Origin: Flavobacterium phycosphaerae
GTDB lineage: Bacteria > Bacteroidota > Bacteroidia > Flavobacteriales > Flavobacteriaceae
Length of the DNA stretch: 64,000 nt
Reading direction: 5' to 3'
Assembly (NCBI RefSeq): GCF_010119235.1
Contig: NZ_JAAATZ010000001.1
Coordinates: 1,208,501 to 1,272,500, forward strand
In this document: piece by piece, positions 19,700-29,217 of the stretch
Layout: the number at the start of each line of letters is the position of its first letter
Numbering within the stretch: position 1 is the first letter of the stretch
The notes under the pieces: model-generated
What the model saw: the letters and a program-made list of their open reading frames with translations, nothing else
What the model was told of the DNA's origin: nothing
Databases searched by the model: none
Made by a program: the position numbers and the translations under genes

Positions 19700-19950
19700 A
19701 ATAGTGTGGCGCATAAAGTAAAAGCTTGGCACATGGCTTAGTAAGTTCGGCGCATAGTCTAGTAAGCTCGGTACATTGCTTAGTAAGTTTGGAACATAGT
19801 CTAGTAAGCTCGACACATGGCTTAGTGAGTTCGGCACATGGTCTAGTCAGCTTGGTACATTGCATAGTAAGTTGGGTACATAGTCTAGTCAACTCGGTAC
19901 ATGGCTTAGTAAGTTCGGGACAAAGAGTTTTAGCTTGGGACAAAAGTTAT
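19700..19950. repeat. 21-bp tandem array A with 42-bp higher-order alternation
   Basis: Roughly twelve contiguous 21-bp units fill the gap between two terminators. Each unit reads gtaagYtcgg, then a variable base pair, then cat, then a six-base end. Two unit types alternate strictly: units with agTtcgg end in agtcta or ggtcta, and units with agCtcgg end in gctta or gcata. The unit boundaries for the clearest copies are 19741, 19762, 19783, 19804, 19825, 19846, 19867, 19888 and 19909; the outer units are decayed. Both strands stay open as heptads (LVSSAHS-type on plus, ELTRLCA/ELTKPCA-type on minus). No signal peptide, start context or promoter supports a gene. It is not a CRISPR array, because there are no spacers. 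Confidence 0.9.
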
Positions 19951-19953
19951 AAT

Positions 19954-19986
19954 CTAAAAAAAACCACTCCTTTTGAGAGTGGTTTT
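19954..19986 (-). terminator. Terminator of the metalloprotease gene
   Basis: A hairpin with arms aaaccactc / gagtggttt (19961-19969 and 19977-19985), followed on the minus strand by a T-run. It lies about 35 nt after the stop codon of the 20020 gene. Confidence 0.88.
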
Positions 19987-20019
19987 TGTGTATTGGCTGA
20001 TGCCTTTTAAAGCATTGAT

Positions 20020-23000
20020 TTATTCTTTGATAAAGCGTTTTGAAGTTGTACCGCTTTCGTTGCTTACCTCAATTAAGTAAGCTCCGGTTCTTAGTGAACC
20101 CACATAAATGGCATCGTTTTCAATTTTACCTTTACCTAATTCTTGTCCCATCATATTAAAGATTTTAAATGTTGATGGCGAAGAAAGATTGGCTATGTTC
20201 AACATATCCCCTTTAACCGGGTTTGGATATAATGTGAACGAAATCGCATTGTTGCTGCTGATTTCTTTAGCTGTAGCAGTGATGTTTACGGTATAGTCTT
20301 CTACTTGCCCGTAAGAGAACGCTTCACAAGCAGTAGGGGTTCCGTTGTATTTCATCGAAACTCTCATTCTGGTGGCTCCTAATGCAGCCGTAGCCGGGAT
20401 AGTAAAGGTTCCGCTAACCGGTGTTGTTTTTGATTTGGCTTTGGTCCAAACGGTTTCGCCGGCATCGGCAAAATCACCATCTTGATTGTAGTCAATCCAA
20501 ACGCCATAGCCTTCGCTGAATGCACTACCGGTCCAAGTTGGGGTAATGGTTATAGTATTTGCTGTTCCTCTAACTGCATTGGTAGTTAGTGCTGTGAAGT
20601 TTTCATAACCGGCCGTTCCTGTGGAAGTATTGCTAATGGTTCCGAAAACAACCTTGCTGATTCTTTCATCGGCGGTACTATTACCTTGAGAAGTACAGTA
20701 AGTTAAAGAAGTAGCGGCGCTGGTAGTAATACTAACGGTGTTGCTGGCTGCTGAAACATTTCCGGCTGCATCTTTGGCTTTTACGTTAAAAGCATAAGTA
20801 GTTGAAGCGGTTAAACCACTCACGGCATAAGTTGTGGAAGCAGTTGAAGCTAATAAAGTTCCGTCTTTATAAACATCATATCCGGTAACCGCTACGTTAT
20901 CGGTAGCACCTGACCATGATAAGTTAGTTCCGGTTGCAGTAGTGCCTGAAGCCGTTAAAGTTGGAGCCGTTGGAGCGGTTGTATCCACAACAGCAGCTTG
21001 GATATTGACGGTGTAATCTTCTACTTGACCATAAGAGAATGTTTCACAGGCTGTTGGAACAGCGTTGTATTTCATAGAAACTCTCATTCTGGTAGCGCCC
21101 AAAGTAGCTGTGGTTGGAATGGTAAAGGTTCCGCTAACCGGAGTAGTTGTAGAAGCAGCTTTGGTCCATACGGTTTCTCCTGCATCCGTAAACACTCCGT
21201 TTTTGTTGTAATCAATAAATACGGCATAGCCTTCTGCATAAGCAGTGCTGGTCCAGGCCGGCGTTATGGTAATGGTATTAGCCGTTCCTGCTGTTGCGTT
21301 AGTTGAAAGGGCTGTGAAATCTTCATAACCCGCAGTTCCGGTAGAAGTATTGTTGATAGTACCGAATACAACTTTACCAATTTTTTCATCGGCCGTGCTG
21401 CTTCCCAATGAAGTACAGTAGGTTAATGAAGCCACTGAAGTAGTTACGCTTACGGTATTGCTGGCTACGGATGAATTTCCGGCAGCATCTTTGGCGATAA
21501 CATAGAAAGAGTAAGTTGTGCTGGCACTTAAGCCACTAACCGCATACGTTGTTGAAGCTGTAGTAGCTTTGAAAACACCATTTTGATAGACATCATAAGC
21601 GGTTACTCCCACGTTGTCAGTAGCACCTGACCATGATAAATTAGTTGATGAAGCGGTAGTTCCTGAGGCTGATAATGTTGGTGCTGTTGGCGCGGTTGTA
21701 TCTACCACCGGTGCCAATGTAGTTACGCTAACGGTATTGCTGGCTGCAGAAGCATTTCCTGCGGCATCTTTTGCTTTAACTGTGAAAGCATAGGTTGTTG
21801 AAGCCGTTAAACCTGCAACGGTAAAAGGAGAAGCTGTAGTTGATGTTAGTAAAACGCCATCTTTATAAATATCGTATCCGGTTACCGCTACGTTATCAGT
21901 AGCACCCGACCAAGACAATACAGTTGCAGTTTGTGTAGTTCCTGAAGCCACCAATGTTGGTGCTGTTGGAGCTACGGTATCTGTTGAACCCGATGTAATG
22001 GTAAAGTTGGCATTAGATACATCGAAGAAAATATGGTTGGTTCCTTTTACCATGATTCGGTTAGTCGTTCCCGGTGTATTCGGAATGGTAACGGCCTCTG
22101 TTCCGTCATTTGGAGTAGCGGCTAATAAAGTTGACCAAGTTGTTCCGCCGTTAGTGGATAATAATATATCTACATTGGCACAGTTTACTCCGTTGGCTGT
22201 TGTACCGGCTACCGCCCAAGTTACCATTTGCGAAGTACCACCCACATAAGAAACAGCAGTATTTGGTGAAGTCACTGAAAACGGACCTGCAGTTGCATTA
22301 ACGGTTACAATCATATCATCACTGTTATTAGCAGGGCCTCCGGCATGGTTATCACGAACCGTTACTCTGAAATTTAGCGTACGGGCTACAGATGGTAACG
22401 CCTCTACAGTAATTTCAGCACCAGCAGTTGTAGTAGCACCGGTTAATACCGAGGCCATTCTTGGGAAATAACGCGTTGGTGAGGTAGTTGAATTGTATGA
22501 TCTGAAATCAACTCCGGTAGTTTTAGTAGCACTTGGTGCTGCCGAGGTAGTCTGAGAATCCATTTGTTCCCAGTTGTAAGTTAACGCATCACCATTGGCA
22601 TCAGTACCAACGGCAGTTAGCATAAACGGAGTGCTTTTAGGAATAGTATAGTCTAAACCGGCACTGGCCGTTGGGATAGCATTTCCTGTTGACGTATTTA
22701 CGGAACAAGTTTTGGCTTTAATGTTATTAGTAACTTGCTGAATGCTTACGGCATGGAAGTAAGGGTCAGAGTGTGGTTGAATGTCAAGCGAAGTAATTCC
22801 GGCATATCCCATAATGGTTGAGCCTGAACCCGGTTCCACTTGAACGCCCGAACCTTCGTTACTGTGCGTAAACGTATGGTTGGCCCCAAATTGATGGCCC
22901 ATTTCATGCGCTACATAATCCACATCGAAGTTGTCGCCGGATGGAATTCCGTCTGCTGGAGAAGTGATACCGCTTCCTTTAGAACCATTAACACATACAC

Positions 23001-23928
23001 AACCGATGCAACCTGCATTACCACCGCCACCGGTAGCTCCAAATAAGTGTCCGATGTCATAATTAGCCTCGCCAATTACAGAAGTTAAGGTAGATTGTAA
23101 TTGTGCATTCCATTGCGACATGCTTGCTGCTGCTGAATAAGGGTCGGTTGAAGCGTTAGTATAAATTACCAAATCAGTATTGGCAATCAAGACCATTCTG
23201 GCCGAGAAATCATTTTCAAAAATAGCATTCACACGAGTCATCGAAGCGTTTATAGCCGCTAAGGCCAAAGCTTTGGTGCCTCCAAAGTACACGGCGTATT
23301 CTCCGGTACATGACATAGCCAAACGGAAAGTACGTAAAAGTCCGTCATCAGCATTAGGTCTTGCCGTGCTGCTTTCTATCTGAGGGGTTGCTACGTCAAT
23401 GACTTTACACTCAAAAGGCGTTAATGAAATAGCTTTGTCCGCTTTGCGATAAACGGTGTAAGTCGTCAAATCTTGAGAAATAGGCTCAATGAATTCGGCC
23501 GATTTATCGGCACGCAATACCATTGATTTAAATCCTAATGGGGAAACACTGAAGTAAGCTTTAGCGCTCAAATCATCGATTCCGGTGCCCAGGTAAGATT
23601 TGATTTCAGGATATTTTGCCGCTAATGCCGGATCCATGATGGAGTTTTCGTAAATACGAAAGCGTTCCATAGTTCCGTTGGCATTGGGAATGGAAATAAC
23701 ATTTTGAGAGTAAGCCTTTGCGGTGGTCCTTTGTGCCGAACCTTGCAAAGCAGTTTGTAAGTCTGAAAGATTTAGTTGAAACAAATAGTTTTCGGGTAAA
23801 TTCATTCGACTGTCAAGTGCGATTAAGTCACTTTTTTTGGTGGTCGACTTCCAAAGTGCGGCTTTGTTTTGGGCAAAACCCACACTAGATATTGCCAAAA
23901 AAGCAATAGAAAGTAATTTAAATTTCAT
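20020..23928 (-). CDS. Secreted reprolysin-like zinc metalloprotease with FN3, GEVED and T9SS type A CTD
   Basis: A 1302-residue exoprotease. Signal peptide (to FAQ near residue 20), a propeptide-like region, then an M12B/reprolysin-type catalytic domain with HEMGHQFGANH (HExxHxxGxxH, about residues 340-350) and a following methionine turn GSTIMGYAG. After this come a Bacteroidetes Ig-like segment, FN3 modules (first near 650; each has a TAPTAPTL linker and AKDAAGN), two GEVED domains (about 833-950 and 1074-1190, each starting TYCTS and ending YGQVEDYTVNI), and a type A CTD (LYPNPVKGD to the end). The FN3-GEVED block is duplicated. T9SS export to the surface or medium is inferred from the CTD. 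It is isolated, with its own terminator. Confidence 0.9.
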   Translation of the reverse strand: MKFKLLSIAFLAISSVGFAQNKAALWKSTTKKSDLIALDSRMNLPENYLFQLNLSDLQTALQGSAQRTTAKAYSQNVISIPNANGTMERFRIYENSIMDPALAAKYPEIKSYLGTGIDDLSAKAYFSVSPLGFKSMVLRADKSAEFIEPISQDLTTYTVYRKADKAISLTPFECKVIDVATPQIESSTARPNADDGLLRTFRLAMSCTGEYAVYFGGTKALALAAINASMTRVNAIFENDFSARMVLIANTDLVIYTNASTDPYSAAASMSQWNAQLQSTLTSVIGEANYDIGHLFGATGGGGNAGCIGCVCVNGSKGSGITSPADGIPSGDNFDVDYVAHEMGHQFGANHTFTHSNEGSGVQVEPGSGSTIMGYAGITSLDIQPHSDPYFHAVSIQQVTNNIKAKTCSVNTSTGNAIPTASAGLDYTIPKSTPFMLTAVGTDANGDALTYNWEQMDSQTTSAAPSATKTTGVDFRSYNSTTSPTRYFPRMASVLTGATTTAGAEITVEALPSVARTLNFRVTVRDNHAGGPANNSDDMIVTVNATAGPFSVTSPNTAVSYVGGTSQMVTWAVAGTTANGVNCANVDILLSTNGGTTWSTLLAATPNDGTEAVTIPNTPGTTNRIMVKGTNHIFFDVSNANFTITSGSTDTVAPTAPTLVASGTTQTATVLSWSGATDNVAVTGYDIYKDGVLLTSTTASPFTVAGLTASTTYAFTVKAKDAAGNASAASNTVSVTTLAPVVDTTAPTAPTLSASGTTASSTNLSWSGATDNVGVTAYDVYQNGVFKATTASTTYAVSGLSASTTYSFYVIAKDAAGNSSVASNTVSVTTSVASLTYCTSLGSSTADEKIGKVVFGTINNTSTGTAGYEDFTALSTNATAGTANTITITPAWTSTAYAEGYAVFIDYNKNGVFTDAGETVWTKAASTTTPVSGTFTIPTTATLGATRMRVSMKYNAVPTACETFSYGQVEDYTVNIQAAVVDTTAPTAPTLTASGTTATGTNLSWSGATDNVAVTGYDVYKDGTLLASTASTTYAVSGLTASTTYAFNVKAKDAAGNVSAASNTVSITTSAATSLTYCTSQGNSTADERISKVVFGTISNTSTGTAGYENFTALTTNAVRGTANTITITPTWTGSAFSEGYGVWIDYNQDGDFADAGETVWTKAKSKTTPVSGTFTIPATAALGATRMRVSMKYNGTPTACEAFSYGQVEDYTVNITATAKEISSNNAISFTLYPNPVKGDMLNIANLSSPSTFKIFNMMGQELGKGKIENDAIYVGSLRTGAYLIEVSNESGTTSKRFIKE

Positions 23929-24144
23929 AGTGTATAGAATTAATTAAAATGGTGCCTCAAAAGTAAAATTAATTTTGAGAAAAAGAGGTTGTTTTTGCTA
24001 AAATCGAGATTAAATCGATAAACTACATCCTTAATTATTAATACATTGACAAAAATTAAGAATAATTCGTATGAAAATGATAATTTTAATATTTTTTGAA
24101 TAATCATTTGACTTAAAAAAGTATTTTTAGAAAAAAAACAGCCG

Positions 24145-25257
24145 ATGCATTTAAGTTATTGGGAACTCAAAAATTGGTTTACAGAAGTTGATTATACTGT
24201 TGTTGGCAGCGGTATAGTCGGACTGCATTGTGCATTACAGTTGAGAGAACGATTTCCGGAGAGTAAAATCTTGGTCTTAGAAAAAGGGCTTTTGCCACAA
24301 GGTGCCAGTACCAAAAATGCCGGTTTTGCTTGTTTTGGCAGTCTTTCCGAAATCATAGATGATTTAAAAACCCATAGCGAAGAAGAAGTAATTCAACTCA
24401 TTCAAAAGCGTTGGCAAGGCTTGCAATTGTTGCGAAAAAACCTTGGCGATGCTGTAGTTGATTTCAAACCTTATGGCGGGTATGAGTTATTTTTAAAAGA
24501 TGATGACAGTGCTTATGCGGAATGTTTACAAAAACTGCCGTTTATCAATGAGCTACTGAAACCGCTTTTTAGGAATGATGTTTTTGCCAAAGAAGTGGAT
24601 CGTTTTGCTTTTGAGAGGATACAGGATTATGTGATTTTTAATCCGTATGAGGCACAAATTGATACCGGTAACATGATGGAAGCACTGCTGAGAAAAGCAG
24701 TGGTCAATGGTGTTTTAATTCTCAATCAGGTTGAAGTTACTTCTTATCAGGAAAAGGTTGATGGAGTTCAAGTAGCTTTGGGGGATTTTAGTTTTGAGAC
24801 TAAAAAATTACTTTTTGCTACGAATGGCTTTGCGGGGGAGTTGACCAATAATCAAGTAAAACCGGCCAGGGCTCAAGTGTTGATTACGGAGCCTATTCCT
24901 AATCTTGATATTAAAGGAACATTTCATTTGGACAAAGGGTATTATTATTTCAGAAATATTGATGACAGAATCTTGTTAGGTGGCGGCCGGAATTTAGATT
25001 TTGAAGGTGAGACCACCACGGAGTTTGGTCAAACTGAATTAATTCAAGATCGTTTGGAATGGTTGTTAAAAAATGTAATTTTACCTGACACTAACTATAC
25101 TATCGCTCATCGTTGGAGTGGGATAATGGGATTGGGAGCCAGTAAAAGGCCTATGGTTGAACCGCTTTCGGCACATGTTTATTGTGGTGTCAGGTTGGGC
25201 GGTATGGGAGTGGCCATTGGTAGTTTGATAGGAAAAGAATTAGCAGATTTAGTATGA
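24145..25257 (+). CDS. FAD-dependent oxidoreductase (DAO fold)
   Basis: A 370-residue flavoprotein. The N-terminal dinucleotide-binding motif is YTVVGSGIVGLHCALQL with a downstream acidic residue in VLEKG. GASTKNAGFACFG resembles the FAD-contacting segment of D-amino acid oxidase / glycine oxidase relatives, and the C-terminus has the family's YCGVRLGGMGVAIGS loop. The substrate cannot be told; an amino acid or amine is likely. Its stop codon overlaps the mtgA start (ATGA), so the two are translationally coupled in one operon. Confidence 0.82.
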   Translation: MHLSYWELKNWFTEVDYTVVGSGIVGLHCALQLRERFPESKILVLEKGLLPQGASTKNAGFACFGSLSEIIDDLKTHSEEEVIQLIQKRWQGLQLLRKNLGDAVVDFKPYGGYELFLKDDDSAYAECLQKLPFINELLKPLFRNDVFAKEVDRFAFERIQDYVIFNPYEAQIDTGNMMEALLRKAVVNGVLILNQVEVTSYQEKVDGVQVALGDFSFETKKLLFATNGFAGELTNNQVKPARAQVLITEPIPNLDIKGTFHLDKGYYYFRNIDDRILLGGGRNLDFEGETTTEFGQTELIQDRLEWLLKNVILPDTNYTIAHRWSGIMGLGASKRPMVEPLSAHVYCGVRLGGMGVAIGSLIGKELADLV

Positions 25258-25934
25258 TAAAGAAAATTTTTCGCTGGGTTTGGAAAGCTATGCTTTGGTT
25301 TTTTGGGCTTTCTATAGTGTCGGTTATTATTTTTAAATGGGTACCTATTCCGTTTACGCCTTTAATGGTTACGAGAATAATCGAATTTAAGCTTGATGGG
25401 AATGATGCTATATACAGTCATGATTGGGAGCCTTTGGAAAACATTTCGCCCAATTTACAAAAAGCCGTTATTGCCAGTGAAGATGCCAATTTTTTAAACC
25501 ATTCCGGGTTTGATTTTAAAGCAATGCAAAAAGCATTTAAAAGCAATCAAAAGGGGAAAAGACTCAAAGGAGGAAGTACCATTTCGCAACAAACAGCTAA
25601 AAATGTTTTTTTGTGGCAAGGCAGAAGCTACGTTCGTAAAGGATTGGAGGCCTATTTTACAATTCTAATTGAACTCATTTGGGGCAAAGAACGCATCATG
25701 GAAGTGTATTTAAATAGTATAGAAATGGGCAATGGAGTGTATGGGGCACAAGAAGCTGCCCGTCATTGGTACAGCAAAAAAGCCATTGAGTTAACACCAA
25801 GGGAAGCCGCAGGAATCGCTGCTATTTTGCCTAATCCGAGAAAGTTTAAAGCGTCTAATTCTTCCTCTTATATCAACAAACGGAAAGACCGTATTATGCG
25901 CTCAATGCGTCATATGGGAAGTATAAAGTATTAA
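25254..25934 (+). CDS. mtgA: Monofunctional peptidoglycan glycosyltransferase
   Basis: Polymerises lipid II into glycan strands. The 226-residue protein has one N-terminal membrane segment (AMLWFFGLSIVSVIIF) and the GT51 motifs in order: ASEDANFLNHSGFDF (catalytic glutamate), RLKGGSTISQQTAKNVFL, RKGLEAYFTILIELIWGKERIMEVYLNSIEMG and AAGIAAILPNP. No transpeptidase domain follows, which distinguishes it from class A PBPs. It overlaps the upstream FAD gene by 4 nt and is followed directly by a terminator. Confidence 0.95.
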   Translation: MIKKIFRWVWKAMLWFFGLSIVSVIIFKWVPIPFTPLMVTRIIEFKLDGNDAIYSHDWEPLENISPNLQKAVIASEDANFLNHSGFDFKAMQKAFKSNQKGKRLKGGSTISQQTAKNVFLWQGRSYVRKGLEAYFTILIELIWGKERIMEVYLNSIEMGNGVYGAQEAARHWYSKKAIELTPREAAGIAAILPNPRKFKASNSSSYINKRKDRIMRSMRHMGSIKY

Positions 25935-25966
25935 AAAAAGCCGACTGCATCTAGTCGGCTTTTTTG
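25933..25966. terminator. Bidirectional terminator between mtgA and the DoxX-like gene
   Basis: Arms agccgact / agtcggct with a 6-nt loop, an A-run on the left and a T-run on the right. It can serve mtgA (plus) and the convergent gene ending at 25985 (minus). Confidence 0.9.
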
Positions 25967-25984
25967 TTTTTATATTGAATTCGT

Positions 25985-26359
25985 TTAGTAAAATAGCGGT
26001 TTGTACTGTTGCCAATGTTTGTAGATTAGTATGCCGTTAAAGACTGTAACCAATAACGCAAATGATAATCCGGGGATGTCCAAAAACAAATGAAACAACA
26101 AGATGTTAATAGATATTGGTGCCAAGAGGATCAACGCAAAAGCCACCCATTTTTTCATCAAAAGCATGATGCCGATAATAACTTCCAAAACACCAACCAC
26201 CGGGAAAATATAACCGGTTGCGCCTAGTGAATTCATAAAATCGCCTGCTGAACCAGTGGGCGCTTCCATTGGAATAAAATGTAAAAACTTATTGGCACCA
26301 AAAATAACGAGAGCCAAACCTAAAGCAATTCGAACGATTTTAGTAAACATTGAATTCAT
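25985..26359 (-). CDS. DoxX-like small membrane protein
   Basis: A 124-residue integral membrane protein with four predicted hydrophobic helices (IVRIALGLALVIFGANKFLHF, the YIFPVVGVLEVIIGIMLL segment, WVAFALILLAPISINILL, and LSFALLVTVFNGILIY). The size and helix pattern are those of DoxX-type proteins; the FGANKFLHF and PVVGVLEVIIG segments fit. No catalytic residues are visible. The start could be Met1 or Met4. It stands alone between a terminator and a 127-nt AT-rich spacer before the TonB receptor gene. Confidence 0.72.
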   Translation of the reverse strand: MNSMFTKIVRIALGLALVIFGANKFLHFIPMEAPTGSAGDFMNSLGATGYIFPVVGVLEVIIGIMLLMKKWVAFALILLAPISINILLFHLFLDIPGLSFALLVTVFNGILIYKHWQQYKPLFY

Positions 26360-26486
26360 ATAATGCGGTTTTTAGATTAGTAATAAGGTAAAAATAGCAT
26401 TAATTATTTATTAAATAAATATAGAAATTCTTAAAGTTTTAGCTTAATTATAAACAATGTTAAAAATCAATGAAAAACAATTAGGA

Positions 26487-28694
26487 CTAAATAGCAAAGT
26501 TAATTCCCAAAACAATGCTGCGTCCCACATTAGGAATACCGTCGGATTTCAATCGAGACAAATGCGAAACATAGGTTTTGTCTAAAAGATTGTTGGCATT
26601 CAGATTTAAATTAAAGATGGTTTTATTTAGAATTATTTTTCCGCCTAACCCAAGGTTTACCAGCGTATATCCATTGGTTTTGGTTTCAAATTCGCTGTGG
26701 TTGTTTTGCGCCAAAGTGCTTTCGATATTCAAGGTGGCAAATCCTTCTTTCCACCAGTTTTTCAGTTCGAATTCGCCACGAAAAGTGTTGTTCCATTTGT
26801 TGGCCGGAATTAACGGCAAGTTGTCACCGTTGTCTTTTTTGCCGATTACAGTTTCAAAACTACTCGTGAAATGCAACCAATCTAACGGGTGTGGATGAAA
26901 GTGTATCCCTGCTTCACCGCCATATAATTTGGCATTGGCCTGAACATAATCGTATACATTATTTCCGTCAATGATAGTACCGTTTGGCGAAATAAAAATG
27001 TAGTGGTTGATGTGATTATAGAATCCGTTCGCAAAAATTTCGAAATGGGAACTTTTGTATTCCAAATTCAAATCGGTTTGCAGGTTTTGTTCGTTTTTCA
27101 AATCAGCATTCCCAATTTCATATCGGTTGCTGCCTTCATGTACTCCATTCGATGTCAATTCGGCTAAATTGGGCGCTCTAAATCCGGAAGCTACATTTAA
27201 ACGCAAGGTGAAATCATCAGCCAAATGGGTTTTGTAGCCCAAAGAAGCATTGAAACTGTCAAAACTTTTATCGATGGCTTTAAAATACCCTTCAGTGTTC
27301 GCTGTGCCATGTTCTTCGGTACTAACTTTTCTGTTATCAAAACGCAAACCAGCCTGTAATACATTTTTCCCGAATTCGTAATTCGCCGTTCCGAAAACCC
27401 CAAAGTCATTAGTTACAGCATCCGGAATCAAAAGTTCTTCTCCCGAATTGGTATTCGTTTGATGCATGCCTTGTACGCCAATGATGGTTTCTACTTTGCC
27501 CAATTTTGGGAAATAATATTTCAAGTCATAATTAAGGGTTCGCAATTTCATGTGCAAACTGGCCACATTGCTGTCTTCAAATTCACTACGGTCATTAAAA
27601 ATATAACCCAAATCAGCATCGAGTTTAGAATTTTTGAAATAGAAATTATTGTGCAGGCTAAGGATATGATTGTTAACCGCTTGTCTGGGAAATTCGGTCT
27701 CATGACTGGTTGATTGTTTAGCGATGCCATTTTCCGGAATGCCTAAATCCAACTTGTTAAAATTATAGCGCAATACACTCGAAAAACTGGAATTGCTGTA
27801 ACCGATACCGGTTTTCAAATCACTTTCGTTGTACCGCGTATTAGTCACTCGGTCGCCATTCGGAATTTGATAATCGGCGTGGGTGTTGTAACTGCCCCTT
27901 GCTAAAAATTTCCAATTGTCTGTAGAGGTTTTTAAACCCAAAGAGGTGTTACTTCCCAAGGTATTCGAAAACAAACGCTGACTGAAATCGGCTTTGAATT
28001 CGTTAGCATTAGCAAATTTTTCAGGATTAAAATACAGAACACCACCCAGCGCATCCGAACCATAAAGCAATGAGGCAGGACCTTTGATGACTTCTACACT
28101 TTCCACTCCGGCATCGTTTAACCCCAGTCCGTGTTCCTCACCAAATTGTTGATTCTCCAATCGAACGCCTTGTGAATATACTAAAACTCTGTTGCCGCTT
28201 AAGCCCCGAATAACCGGTTTTCCGATAGAAGTTCCCGTTGAAACCTGAGCCACTCCGGGAATGGTTGCCAAACCTTCAATGAGTGTGGCTGCTCCTTTTT
28301 GTTGCAATGATTTCAAACTTTCATGTTCTACTTTCATCACGTTTTGGGATTGCAGTTTGTTAAAAGCTGTAGATACAATGACTTCATCCATGTGGATGAT
28401 ATTTTCTTCTAAAGTTACATTCAGGATTATTTCTTTTTCCGAAAGTGTAGTAGGAATAGATTTAGTTGCATAGCCCATAGCAGAAAACAATACAGTAAAA
28501 GTACCGTTGGGCAAATTGGTTAAAGCGTATTTGCCCTCCGCATCCGCAAGGGTTTCTTTGTGAAGTTCCGGTAATGAAATAATGACGTTCGGAAGGGCTT
28601 TGTTGTCTTTGTCGGATATAGTTCCTGAGACTTTGTTTTGGCCGGTAGCCAATAGTGAAAACGCTATGAACAGCGTTAGATATACTAATTTCAT
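26487..28694 (-). CDS. TonB-dependent receptor, probably for a metal or metal complex
   Basis: A 735-residue outer-membrane receptor. Signal peptide (to ATGQ near 19), CarboxypepD_reg-like domain (about 22-100, VSGTISDKDNKALPNV), plug domain (about 115-215, with GKPVIRGLSGNRVLVYSQGVR and GPASLLYGSDALGGVL), then a 22-strand-type barrel ending VGRSIVLGINFAI. The N-terminal arrangement and the EEHGLGLND plug segment resemble copper/zinc-type receptors such as OprC/ZnuD relatives. With the His/Cys-rich protein encoded 57 nt upstream this suggests metal uptake. The substrate is inferred only. Confidence 0.85.
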   Translation of the reverse strand: MKLVYLTLFIAFSLLATGQNKVSGTISDKDNKALPNVIISLPELHKETLADAEGKYALTNLPNGTFTVLFSAMGYATKSIPTTLSEKEIILNVTLEENIIHMDEVIVSTAFNKLQSQNVMKVEHESLKSLQQKGAATLIEGLATIPGVAQVSTGTSIGKPVIRGLSGNRVLVYSQGVRLENQQFGEEHGLGLNDAGVESVEVIKGPASLLYGSDALGGVLYFNPEKFANANEFKADFSQRLFSNTLGSNTSLGLKTSTDNWKFLARGSYNTHADYQIPNGDRVTNTRYNESDLKTGIGYSNSSFSSVLRYNFNKLDLGIPENGIAKQSTSHETEFPRQAVNNHILSLHNNFYFKNSKLDADLGYIFNDRSEFEDSNVASLHMKLRTLNYDLKYYFPKLGKVETIIGVQGMHQTNTNSGEELLIPDAVTNDFGVFGTANYEFGKNVLQAGLRFDNRKVSTEEHGTANTEGYFKAIDKSFDSFNASLGYKTHLADDFTLRLNVASGFRAPNLAELTSNGVHEGSNRYEIGNADLKNEQNLQTDLNLEYKSSHFEIFANGFYNHINHYIFISPNGTIIDGNNVYDYVQANAKLYGGEAGIHFHPHPLDWLHFTSSFETVIGKKDNGDNLPLIPANKWNNTFRGEFELKNWWKEGFATLNIESTLAQNNHSEFETKTNGYTLVNLGLGGKIILNKTIFNLNLNANNLLDKTYVSHLSRLKSDGIPNVGRSIVLGINFAI

Positions 28695-28751
28695 GGATAT
28701 AGTTTTATGTTAATGAATAAAGGCCAAAAGGAATTTTGGCTCTAAAACGAT

Positions 28752-29105
28752 TTAAGCAATAAAACTTGGGGGCGCCCGAAGCGCGAAGAGACTTCCGCGG
28801 AAAAACTGCGTTATTTCTTTGGAATAGCAAAATGAATATTTGGTAATAACATCAACTTTTTGCGAAGTAAAAACGGTAGTTGGTGTCGAAATAAAACTGC
28901 TGAAAGCAAATTCACAAACAAAACAATGATCAAAGCCTTCATGGGCATGACCTACTTCGGTTTGGTTGTGATGGTAGCTGTGGTTGCAGTGCTTGGCTGA
29001 AAATTGTTGCTCCAAGTGCCCAATAGCATCAATTGATTGGATTAAAATGGCAAACAATACCACCAACCCCATCAAAGCATTCAGGATGTGCAACTTTCTT
29101 TTCAT
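28752..29105 (-). CDS. Small His/Cys-rich envelope protein next to the TonB receptor
   Basis: A 117-residue protein with an N-terminal hydrophobic segment (ILNALMGLVVLFAILIQSIDA) that could be a signal anchor. It is followed by a metal-ligand-rich stretch HCNHSYHHNQTEVGHAHEGFDHCFVCEF (about 39-66; written here as one block of key His and Cys residues), then a C-terminus FALRAPPSFIA. The terminal RAPP motif resembles the DUF2946 style of protein often found next to metal transporters. It is the first gene of a two-gene unit with the TonB receptor. Metal binding is inferred from residue content; no family assignment is certain. Confidence 0.65.
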   Translation of the reverse strand: MKRKLHILNALMGLVVLFAILIQSIDAIGHLEQQFSAKHCNHSYHHNQTEVGHAHEGFDHCFVCEFAFSSFISTPTTVFTSQKVDVITKYSFCYSKEITQFFRGSLFALRAPPSFIA

Positions 29106-29217
29106 TGCAGCAAATGTAAGGTATGCCCAAAAAAAAACCGTTTGATTTTAACAAATTTTATGATTTGCAAAACCAAACGGTCCCTAATTATTGTCATTTC
29201 CGAGAAGGAGAGAGGAT

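Noticed and set aside
19700..19950. CRISPR array
   Set aside because: Units are contiguous with no variable spacers, and no cas gene is in the window.
19671..20010. Open frames of 90 (minus) and 94 (plus) codons across array A
   Set aside because: They exist only because the 21-bp repeat has no stop in either strand. They lack plausible start regions and cross into the terminator hairpin. Kept as a repeat, with coding potential noted.
23929..24144. Possible riboswitch or promoter pair upstream of the metalloprotease and FAD genes
   Set aside because: Only AT-rich DNA without a good TAnnTTTG box or conserved structure was seen.
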